Positions 35,656-42,873 of a stretch of 64,000 bases of DNA are shown here, in pieces (the first letter of the stretch is position 1; every line of letters starts with the position of its first letter). The stretch is from Luteibacter sp. SG786. Its GTDB lineage: Bacteria > Pseudomonadota > Gammaproteobacteria > Xanthomonadales > Rhodanobacteraceae. The position numbers and the translations under genes were made by a program. The notes under the pieces are model-generated. The model was not told the DNA's origin. It did not search any database and worked only from the letters and a program-made list of their open reading frames with translations. The stretch lies in the NCBI RefSeq assembly GCF_011759605.1, contig NZ_JAAOYX010000001.1:2580851-2644850 (forward strand). Reading direction: 5' to 3'.

Positions 35656-36307
35656 GCCATTCGATGTGCAGATTGTCGTGAACCTTCCTTACCCCTGGAA
35701 TGGCCCATGCGGCTCGCTCGATCGCGCGGCGTTCTTCGTAGTCGCCCACGTTACCCTCCAGGGTGACCTCGCCGGGACTTACGACATCGATCTGTATCCG
35801 CGCGGCTTCACCGTCCACGTGGCGACGGAGCGCATCCTTGATCTTGTCGCGTACGTCTTCCGACTTCAGCGCCTGCTTTATCTCTACGTTGTTGATCACG
35901 CCGTGGATGCCGGTCAACCGCCTTACCGCCGCCTCGGCGGCGAAACGCTGGTAGTGCCAGTCGACGGTTCCGGTCAGGGTGATCCATCCATGCGACACCT
36001 TCACGCGGATCGAATCGGTGGGAACGGCGCTGCTCCAGGCGAGGATCCTGGCGGCGCGTGTGGCGATCTCGTCGTCGTTGACCTTCGCGTCTTCGGCAAG
36101 CCGAACCTCGATTTCCTGCGCAAGCGCTTTCACCCCTTTGATGCGCCAGACCGCCTTTTCCGCATCCACCTTCTGCGAATAGCTGGGAACGTGCCCGCTG
36201 AGGGTGACCACGCCTCCCGCAACCGACACGGCAATGCCACGGGAATCGATGCCCGGCTCGAAGTCCAGCTCCTCGATGATTTCCTGACGCAGTTGCATAT
36301 CGTTCAT
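35645..36307 (-). CDS. Triple BON-domain protein
   Basis: 220 residues with no signal peptide and three BON repeats: about 14-75 (GIAVSVAGGVVTLSGHVPSY), 85-150 (IRVKVSHGWITLTGTVDWHYQR) and 155-218 (IQIDVVSPGEVTLEGNVGDYEE). BON domains bind lipids or stabilise envelopes; cytoplasmic triple-BON proteins are typically osmotic- or stress-induced. The ATG at 36307 follows GGAGAAAAGCC; the longer frame to 36361 has no better start. It is translationally coupled to the Nramp-like transporter. Confidence 0.88.
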   Translation of the reverse strand: MNDMQLRQEIIEELDFEPGIDSRGIAVSVAGGVVTLSGHVPSYSQKVDAEKAVWRIKGVKALAQEIEVRLAEDAKVNDDEIATRAARILAWSSAVPTDSIRVKVSHGWITLTGTVDWHYQRFAAEAAVRRLTGIHGVINNVEIKQALKSEDVRDKIKDALRRHVDGEAARIQIDVVSPGEVTLEGNVGDYEERRAIERAAWAIPGVRKVHDNLHIEWRAD

Positions 36308-36361
36308 GGCTTTTCTCCGTTGAGAGGGGACTTTTGTTCTAGCAAGGAGGGCAGCGCCCAT

Positions 36362-36375
36362 CTGATCCAGGTCAC
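36362..36375 (-). promoter_or_regulatory. Degenerate FNR-type box before BON gene
   Basis: CTGATCCAGGTCAC keeps the inner TGAT-N4-GTCA but loses both outer bases. The centre is 61.5 bp upstream of the BON start, close to the spacing of the perfect boxes. Weak candidate. Confidence 0.4.
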
Positions 36376-36403
36376 GACCGCGCGCCGTGGCGCACTGTGG
36401 CCT

Positions 36404-36883
36404 TCAGGCGGCCGGTCGCTTCGGTTCAGCGGCGAAGTGGTCGGGAAAGCCGGCACGCACATGGCGTTCGAGCGTTTCGGCCTGCAGGCCGACAATATCC
36501 TTGCCTAGCGTGCCGGCGACCCCGGCAAGCTCGAGGTCCCCGATCTCCTCGCAAAGCATGCCCAGGAAGCGCGGTGGCGCGACGAGAAAGACCCGTGCAT
36601 AGCGTCGGTGCGCATGCGCTTCGCCCAACTGCTCCGCGATGTGTTTCGCAAATGCCCGGGCACTGTGATCCTTCCTGCTTTCGCGAGGCTCGATGACGTG
36701 TCTCGCGCCGCCGACGCTTTCTTGCGATCGCGGTACCGTACGCCCGGTGTTGAGGGCCATCGGCGGTCCCCGCAGTTCGGGATTGGCGTATCCGGCCACC
36801 TCGGTCCATGCACCTTTCCTGTCGGGTGCTTCGAACAGCCGAGCTCTTGCGGCATCGCAAGCGAGTATCCAGATAGTGGACAT
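36404..36883 (-). CDS. Host-attachment (baeRF-like) protein
   Basis: 159 residues matching the Host_attach family: MSTIWILACDAARARLFEA, the GRTVPRSQESVGGARHVIEPRES linker, HSARAFAKHIAEQLGEA, RVFLVAPPRFLGML and TLGKDIVGLQAETLERHV. The fold resembles the eRF1 domain 2-like RNA-binding family. It was first linked to plant attachment in Agrobacterium, but the real function is unknown. The ATG at 36883 has AAGGGGG eight bases upstream. It begins 17 bases after the USP stop, so it is the second gene of the FNR-controlled pair. Confidence 0.87.
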   Translation of the reverse strand: MSTIWILACDAARARLFEAPDRKGAWTEVAGYANPELRGPPMALNTGRTVPRSQESVGGARHVIEPRESRKDHSARAFAKHIAEQLGEAHAHRRYARVFLVAPPRFLGMLCEEIGDLELAGVAGTLGKDIVGLQAETLERHVRAGFPDHFAAEPKRPAA

Positions 36884-36900
36884 GGAAAGCCCCCTTGGTG

Positions 36901-37791
36901 TCAGTGGGAGAAGAACGTCGGGAGAGTGGTTTCGAAGAAGAGCTCGCGTGTCGTGCCTCCCACCGTCCATTCCCGCCACCTAGGGTGACCGTAACCACCC
37001 GCCACGAGCAATCCGGCTTTCACGTTCCGGCAATAGTCCAGGAGCAGGCGGCTCGGCACGCGGCCTTCGCCGCGAATCCGGTGGACGGTGACGTTGACGC
37101 CGTGCGATCGCAGCAGCAGTGCGGCAGCTTCACCTGCCTCGGCTGCGCTCTCGAGCGGCGAGGCCGGCGGATCGATGGTCACGAAATCGACGGTCGTGGC
37201 ATTCAGCAGCAACGGCAACGCATCGTGCATGGCCCGGGTCGCTTCCGGTGAGTCGGTCCAGGCGATCACGGCCTGCTGGATCGGCAGTGTGATCTTGGCG
37301 CCCTCGGGTACGACCAGGACAGGCCTTCCCGAATTGAGCAGGAGACCCGCGAAGAGCGCGTGGGTATAGGTGGCATCCGCGATCGATCCCGAGGGGCGCG
37401 CGGTCACGACGAGATCGGCCCTGCGTGCAGCCAGTGCCGCGAGACTGGCGGGGTCCTGGAAGGTGGCCTCGAGGGTCGTGATATCGCCCTCAACGCCATA
37501 CGAGGCCAGGCGATGGCGAATGTCCTGGGCCTGCCGTTGCGCCTCGCCACGGATCTGCTCGTGACGCTCGGAAATGGCCGGGTCCATGGAGAGTGCCCAG
37601 GCACTGGCGTCCACGGGCATCGGCAGCAGTTGGATGACGCTCACCTTGGCGTTCGCTGCAGCGGCGATGGCTGCCGCCGCAGCGAGCGCGGCACTGTCGC
37701 AGCTGACTTGCGCGGCGAGGCTGCCGATGTTGTGCCAGCCGATGGATGCCTCGCCTACGCGCTTTGTTGCGGTACGTGATGTGACGGACAT
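36901..37791 (-). CDS. Universal stress protein, tandem-domain (paralogue A3)
   Basis: 296 residues, closely similar to the USPs at 1023 and 5782: same domain order, LPMPVDASAWALSMDPA in the first domain, RPVLVVPEGAKI at the junction, and the ending VAGGYGHPRWREWTVGGTTRELFF with the nucleotide glycines G-x2-G-x9-G-T. The start was set at 37791, where GGGGAGG lies at the right distance; the frame begins 57 bases earlier. An FNR box 63.5 bp upstream and a TACAAG -10 element place it in the same regulon although it is 23 kb away from the other USPs. Confidence 0.9.
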   Translation of the reverse strand: MSVTSRTATKRVGEASIGWHNIGSLAAQVSCDSAALAAAAAIAAAANAKVSVIQLLPMPVDASAWALSMDPAISERHEQIRGEAQRQAQDIRHRLASYGVEGDITTLEATFQDPASLAALAARRADLVVTARPSGSIADATYTHALFAGLLLNSGRPVLVVPEGAKITLPIQQAVIAWTDSPEATRAMHDALPLLLNATTVDFVTIDPPASPLESAAEAGEAAALLLRSHGVNVTVHRIRGEGRVPSRLLLDYCRNVKAGLLVAGGYGHPRWREWTVGGTTRELFFETTLPTFFSH

Positions 37792-37847
37792 GGTGTGTTC
37801 CTCCCCGGGGGATGGCACCCTTGTAACGGGTGCGCCCGGAGAGGACA

Positions 37848-37861
37848 TTGACGAGGATCAA
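37848..37861 (-). promoter_or_regulatory. FNR/ANR-type box for USP-host attachment unit
   Basis: TTGACGAGGATCAA, centre 63.5 bp upstream of the start at 37791. TACAAG (37825-37820, minus strand) is 32 bp from the centre and continues as TACAAGGGTGCCATC, nearly identical to the promoter of the USP at 4921. Confidence 0.8.
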
Positions 37862-37876
37862 CCCGAGGCGATTGCG

Positions 37877-39352
37877 TTATTGACCGCCTTGAAGCTTCTT
37901 CAGGTGTTCGGCACCGTGGGCGTTGGAAGGATCGAGTGCCAGCGACTTGCGGTAGTTCGCGATGGCGTTCGGTTTGTCGCCCAGCGTCTCGTAGCCTTCC
38001 GCCAGGCTGTCGAAAGCGTTCCAGCTGGTTGGCCATTGCTCGGTGTTGTAGCGGAAGAGGCCGATCGCCTGGGCGCCCTTGCCTTCGCGCAACAGGCCGT
38101 AGGCCCAGGTGTTGACGAACTCCTCCGAAAGATGCAGCTCCGGATACTTGCGCTTCACGTCTGCGATCACGCGCGAGGCATTGGCGGAACGGTCCTCCTG
38201 CAACGCGCGTTCGAGCGCCACCAGCGCCGGCGGCCTTCCCCAGATATCTTCCAGTGCCTGGTTGGCCAGATCCTGCAGCTCGTTCTGCGCTTCGCCCGGC
38301 CGGTTGGCCAGAAGGATGATCCCGTAGCCGAGCGCGGGGTACATCTCGATGTAACTGGCGCAACCGAAGGTGCTGCCGGACATGCGCAGGCGCGGCTTGT
38401 TCTCGACCGTTCTGCTGAGAACCCAGTTGAGGCCCATCGCGGATTTGCCGGGGTCGCCCCAGGCAGGCTTCTGGGTCAAGCGAATGGCCGGGTCGGTTGC
38501 CGCCAGCTCCGCGGCCAGGAACTTCGCCATGTCGCGCGTGCTGTAGCGCAGGCCACCCGCCATCAGGAATGCATCTTCGTACATGCGTGGCATGGCGACG
38601 TGGCGCTTGTTGTAACCGTCGACCTCCAGGGATTCGCGGCTCTTTCCAAATCCCGTCTGCATGCCCAGCGGCTTCTCGATATAGCGAGCCACCAGACTTT
38701 CGTACGATTCGCCATAGACCTTCTCCAGAATGCGGCCCATGAGCACCGGCGCGAGATTGGAGTGTTGCGTCTGGGTGCCGGGCTTGCGACTGAGCCTGGC
38801 GTTCCTGAGTTCTTCGTACACCTGGTTCGGTGTGATGCGTTTCATGGCGTCTGTCGCGATGAAGGGCGCCTTGTCCGGATCGGCACCGACGGGAAACGGA
38901 TTGGGCAGATTGTCGGGTAGCGCCGAGGTGGTCGTGACCAGGTCGACGATGCGCACCGGCGTGCCTTCCCATGCCAGGTTCGGATAGTCGCCGGGGAGAT
39001 ACTTACGAATGTCGTCCTGGAGGTTGATCTTCCCCTCCAGTACGGCGTGCGCGAGGATCAACGCATTGAACACCTTGCTGATCGAGCCGATCTCGTACAC
39101 CGAGTCTTCCGTGGGCGGTTTGTCCTTGCCGCGCGTGGTCGTACCGAAGTTGTAGAAATGCGGCTGGCCGTTCCTGACCACCGCGATCGATACGCCGTCG
39201 GCACGGCCGTCCGCAATGAATCGGGTTCCGAGCACTTGAAAGACGCGGTCCATCCGGGCCTGCTCGGACTCGGGAGCACTCTGGGCCACCGCCATGGAGG
39301 CAGGTATCGGGGCGAAGCAAATCAGCAAGAGGAGGAGCTTGCGAAACGGCAT
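37877..39352 (-). CDS. Exported serine hydrolase (beta-lactamase/PBP-like) with TPR tail
   Basis: 491 residues with a signal peptide (MPFRKLLLLL to about residue 24). The serine-hydrolase domain has the S90-I-S-K93 (S-x-x-K) tetrad in YEIGSISKVFN, a Y-x-N-like motif as HSNL (197-200), and a C-terminal TPR-like repeat region (about 410-488: AIGLFRYNTEQWP, GDKPNAIANYRKSLALDPSN). It belongs to the class C/AmpC-like 'beta-lactamase-related' family of peptidases and esterases. It follows LanM by 166 bases on the same strand, so it may be part of the lanthipeptide locus (leader processing, immunity or an unrelated job). The frame is open upstream to 39577. Confidence 0.85.
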   Translation of the reverse strand: MPFRKLLLLLICFAPIPASMAVAQSAPESEQARMDRVFQVLGTRFIADGRADGVSIAVVRNGQPHFYNFGTTTRGKDKPPTEDSVYEIGSISKVFNALILAHAVLEGKINLQDDIRKYLPGDYPNLAWEGTPVRIVDLVTTTSALPDNLPNPFPVGADPDKAPFIATDAMKRITPNQVYEELRNARLSRKPGTQTQHSNLAPVLMGRILEKVYGESYESLVARYIEKPLGMQTGFGKSRESLEVDGYNKRHVAMPRMYEDAFLMAGGLRYSTRDMAKFLAAELAATDPAIRLTQKPAWGDPGKSAMGLNWVLSRTVENKPRLRMSGSTFGCASYIEMYPALGYGIILLANRPGEAQNELQDLANQALEDIWGRPPALVALERALQEDRSANASRVIADVKRKYPELHLSEEFVNTWAYGLLREGKGAQAIGLFRYNTEQWPTSWNAFDSLAEGYETLGDKPNAIANYRKSLALDPSNAHGAEHLKKLQGGQ

Positions 39353-39518
39353 CGTGTCATTCCTGTGGGCGATGGGGCGTGCAACGCCGACCGCGTCCGG
39401 ATGGCCGACGGCGGGCTCGTCGCTGGGATGGATGCAGGAGGGCAGGAAAAGGTTGCAACCTCCCGCGTCGGACACCTGATGGCGACCGACTCGCGCCATG
39501 GGACACGAGGCGCCCCTG

Positions 39519-42389
39519 TCAGCCCGCGAGCACGCCGTCTTCCTCGGCGGCCGTGAGCGGCGCCGCTTCCAGGCCACACTCCATCAGCAGCGGCGATGGC
39601 ACCCGCGATGCGGGGTGCATGCGGATCAACTGCAGGATCGATCCGGACACGCCGCTCATCAGGCCCGGCGTGAACGCATCGCGTGCCAGCCCGCCGACGA
39701 TGCCGTGTTCCTCGATGCTGGACAACACGATCGCTGCCGGGGGGAGTCCGGTGCTGGGCACCAGGGCAGGGGAGATGCGTGCTGCCCGGGTCAGCAGTTC
39801 CCAGGTGCTGAGGTCGCCATGGCAAAGGGTATGGCTGTGTCCCCAACCTCCCTCGGCGGCGGCGCGCACCGCGCGGCGCAGTGTGTCCAGATGACGCGGG
39901 TGCCTCGTGCGCTCGTACAGATCACACGCCGCCATGCCGATGCCGACACTGCCATGGCACCAGGTATTGGCGAAGTCGCCGCTGTCCGGTTTGCGCACAT
40001 CGATCCAGTTGCCCGCCTTCGCGTCGTACAGCGATTCCTCGAAATCAAATGCCCGCTCGGCAAGCTCGAGCCAGCGGTGACGATCGCTGCCGTTGCCGGC
40101 CTCGCTGAGCCCGAGGCGTGTGAGCGCCCAGCCGCTGCCCGTCGCGCCGTGCGCGAAGCCGCCGATCGGCTCGCTGAAGATGGAAGCGGACCAGCGCGCG
40201 CCACGCTCGTCGACGATGGCGGTGGCCTCGAGATGCCTCCCCGCACGCGCAGCCAGTGTCAGCCAGCGTGGATCGCCGGTGGAATCGGCGAGATTGATGA
40301 GGGGAACGATCGCGCCGCCGACGCCCTCGAGGATATCGAGCACGCGTTCGTTCTCGATGTCCCACTGTTCCATACGGGCCGCTTGCGCGACGGCGTGGGC
40401 TAGGAAGCCTTCGCCGGGACGCAGGTGATCCAGCGTGAGCCAGGTTTGCACCTGCGAGCCCAATCCGATGAAACCACCGATGGCCTCGGCTTCGTCGGCG
40501 TCCTCTGCGACGCGAAGGATGCGGAGCACGCCCTGCAGCGCCCCCGTGACCCCGGCCACCTCGTCCACGCGGCCATGACGCATTTCTTCCGCGTACGCGG
40601 CGAGTGCCAGCGCGATACCGCCCAGGCCCACGTAGAGATTGGCCTGCAGTGTCCGCATGGTCCAGCCGCCGCGGCCGAGGATCGGACTGATCCATGTCAT
40701 GGTGCCGTCGTTGCCACGCACCGAGAGGCGCAGGAGCTGTTCGAGCGTTTGCCGGGCCATCGACCGGCGCCGGCGATCCAGGTCTCCGGCATGCGCTCGC
40801 CGGGCGGACAGATCGTATGGCGAGCGCTTGTCGTCGTTGAGGCGGACGTTGAGGTGGGCAGTGACGAGGGCGCCGCGAATGGTCAGTTCTTCCAGTTCGA
40901 TGCGCATGTCCAGCCACGCACGAAACACCTCGTCGCGTTGCGTCTCGTCCAGCACGTTCGCGAAGACGGGAACGTCGCCATGGCGCATGTCGTCGATTTC
41001 ACCGGCGATGGCCGAAGGATCGGCCGGAGCGATGGGCGAGACCGCGGCGTTCCGTGCCAGCAGGTCGCGAGCCCGCTCGATGGCGGCCGCTTCGTCGTGT
41101 AGCGATGCAGGATGCCAAAGCATGCGCATCACTTCGACATACGCCTGGGTAGGCCGCCGGATGCGTCGTATACGGCAACCGACGAAGGCGTCGAGCAACG
41201 GAGCGAGCTCCCCGTTTCGGTGCCGCTCGACAAGCGTTTCGGTCATCGTGCGGAAGCCCGCGACGATGTCTTCCCAGAATCGGGAGATATCGGGGTGGCG
41301 GCATGGATGGTTCTTGCCGGTTTCGATGTCGATGCTGACCAGACCCACACGCGCATCGGTGGTGCCGGGATCGACGATCTCGGGCACGCGGATCTTCGGT
41401 TGCTCACCCTGCAACGCGCCGATGGCGGAAATATCGACACCGTCGAGGCCGAGCACGGGCGCTCGGAAGGGCACGAGGCCCGTGCGCAGCACCGAGGAGC
41501 GAATGAGCGCCTGCGCAAGGTCTACCGCTTCGCCCTTCTGCGACGGCGGGAGTGGAACCTCCGTCACGAACAGGCTCTCGACGTCGACCACATAAGGCAC
41601 GACGGATGAGGCGATGAGGTTTTCGTAGTGGATGTCGGTGCCGCCGAGCAGCCGCATCACCGCCAGCCAGTGCCCGATGTTGCGATAGAAGATGGACAGC
41701 TGGGTGTCGTCGGCACAGTAGATGTGCTCGACGTAGCGGCTCCAGCCGTAGTCGACCCGGTCGAGCACAGCGGGTACGCGTATCCGCGAAGGATCGCCGG
41801 GGAGTACGGTAGCGAGAAAATGGTCCAGGGCTGCATCGACGCGCAGCGACCTCGGTTTGTACATCACCGTTCCGCCGGCAAACGTAAGGCGTGCCACTGA
41901 TTGTCCGCCCTCGTGCACGTCGCCTTCGCCGAGGTCGAGCGCGCGTAATTCGCCAAGTTCCGTTCCGACGAAGCGGGACAGGGCTTCGCGATCGGTTGCC
42001 AGCCGCGAAAGCATGGTGGCGATCGCCCGGCGCTGCTGGTCCAGCACGCGGGCGAGGCGGCCGTGCAAGACGGGATATCGGCGAGCGAGTGCCGCGGAGA
42101 ACTCGGGCGTCATGGCTCGCGCGATGAAGGCAGCGAAGCGCGTGGCCTCGGTCCCCTCGGGCAGGTCGCCGGAGAGCTTGGCTGCATGCAACTCAAGCAG
42201 GAGCACACGGTTGAGCTTTCGCTCCGCGTTGTCGAGCAAGGCACGCTCCGCGGCCGCTGCGACGAGCAGACGCTCCGCGTGGTTGAATCCAGGTTGACGG
42301 CCGATGTCTTCGGCGAGTTGCCGGCGCGCATCGCGAGCGAAGAAGGCGATGACAGGAGCGAAGGCGTTCTGCGAGGCGGATGCGTCCAT
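39519..42389 (-). CDS. lanM: Class II lanthipeptide synthetase LanM
   Basis: 956 residues, the normal LanM size. The N-terminal kinase-like dehydratase shows MYKPRS (K178), GGTDIHYEN (H254, N257) and VVDVES (D269, E271), the residues that phosphorylate and eliminate Ser/Thr. The C-terminal LanC-like cyclase has GFAHGATGSG (H747) and the zinc ligands C811 in WCHGSVGIG and C856-H857 in LCHGD. The enzyme dehydrates Ser/Thr of the precursor and adds cysteine thiols to form (methyl)lanthionine rings. It lies 84 bases downstream of the precursor gene on the same strand, with a hairpin between. Confidence 0.95.
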   Translation of the reverse strand: MDASASQNAFAPVIAFFARDARRQLAEDIGRQPGFNHAERLLVAAAAERALLDNAERKLNRVLLLELHAAKLSGDLPEGTEATRFAAFIARAMTPEFSAALARRYPVLHGRLARVLDQQRRAIATMLSRLATDREALSRFVGTELGELRALDLGEGDVHEGGQSVARLTFAGGTVMYKPRSLRVDAALDHFLATVLPGDPSRIRVPAVLDRVDYGWSRYVEHIYCADDTQLSIFYRNIGHWLAVMRLLGGTDIHYENLIASSVVPYVVDVESLFVTEVPLPPSQKGEAVDLAQALIRSSVLRTGLVPFRAPVLGLDGVDISAIGALQGEQPKIRVPEIVDPGTTDARVGLVSIDIETGKNHPCRHPDISRFWEDIVAGFRTMTETLVERHRNGELAPLLDAFVGCRIRRIRRPTQAYVEVMRMLWHPASLHDEAAAIERARDLLARNAAVSPIAPADPSAIAGEIDDMRHGDVPVFANVLDETQRDEVFRAWLDMRIELEELTIRGALVTAHLNVRLNDDKRSPYDLSARRAHAGDLDRRRRSMARQTLEQLLRLSVRGNDGTMTWISPILGRGGWTMRTLQANLYVGLGGIALALAAYAEEMRHGRVDEVAGVTGALQGVLRILRVAEDADEAEAIGGFIGLGSQVQTWLTLDHLRPGEGFLAHAVAQAARMEQWDIENERVLDILEGVGGAIVPLINLADSTGDPRWLTLAARAGRHLEATAIVDERGARWSASIFSEPIGGFAHGATGSGWALTRLGLSEAGNGSDRHRWLELAERAFDFEESLYDAKAGNWIDVRKPDSGDFANTWCHGSVGIGMAACDLYERTRHPRHLDTLRRAVRAAAEGGWGHSHTLCHGDLSTWELLTRAARISPALVPSTGLPPAAIVLSSIEEHGIVGGLARDAFTPGLMSGVSGSILQLIRMHPASRVPSPLLMECGLEAAPLTAAEEDGVLAG

Positions 42390-42430
42390 GAGCGTTCCCG
42401 GCGATACCCTTGGGTTTTAAGGGGGAAAGA

Positions 42431-42459
42431 GATAGCCGTGGTGGTTGGCCACGGCTATC
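42431..42459 (-). terminator. Hairpin/attenuator between lanA and lanM
   Basis: GATAGCCGTGG (42431-42441) and CCACGGCTATC (42449-42459) form a perfect 11-bp stem with a 7-base loop. Read on the minus strand, it is followed by TCTTTCCCCC. Such partial terminators between precursor and synthetase genes keep precursor mRNA in excess. Confidence 0.6.
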
Positions 42460-42473
42460 GCGGCTACTGCCTG

Positions 42474-42662
42474 TCAGCAGCAGACGCCCGGCCGGGAAGC
42501 CGTACACGAACTGCAATTCGAAACCAGTGCGATGTCCGTGCTGGTCATCGCCATCACCGTCTGGGCATGGCCCTCGGTGTAGAGCGAGCCAGCCGGGTTG
42601 TCATACCCACCTACGCTATCGGCGCCACTCAGCCATCCCGCCAGGATCTTGTCGGTCTGCAT
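42474..42662 (-). CDS. lanA: Lanthipeptide precursor peptide (mersacidin/lichenicidin-like leader)
   Basis: 62 residues. The leader contains N-P-A-G at 22-25, the signature of the mersacidin/lichenicidin-type leaders; the usual V-x-GG cleavage site aligns with V36-M-A-M39. The core is then about residues 39 or 40 to 62: MTSTDIALVSNC, SSCTASRPGVCC, with C50, C53, C61, C62 and eight Ser/Thr. Four (methyl)lanthionine rings are possible. AGGAG is eight bases before the ATG. It is immediately upstream of LanM and divergent from the exporter. The C-terminal CC and the lack of the CTxTxEC lipid-II motif set it apart from known members. Confidence 0.9.
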   Translation of the reverse strand: MQTDKILAGWLSGADSVGGYDNPAGSLYTEGHAQTVMAMTSTDIALVSNCSSCTASRPGVCC

Positions 42663-42873
42663 ACGAGTACTCCTAGGTTTTTCAGGTGTGCGCCCGGACG
42701 TTGAAGAAGCGCATCGCGGCGGGCGCGTCCACGACGACGCCGAAGCATTCTGATGAGTTCGGAAGGAGTATTCGCAGCGCTTGCCGAATTAGCGTGCAAT
42801 CGATACCGCATGACGGCTATGCGTTTCTGGCACCATGTGACGACGTCGCTTCCTCGGAGGGAAGGGTGCATCG

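Noticed and set aside
42629..42871. An 80-codon minus-strand frame as a second lanthipeptide precursor
   Set aside because: It has no leader motif, no cysteine-rich C-terminal core and overlaps the real precursor and the divergent promoter region.
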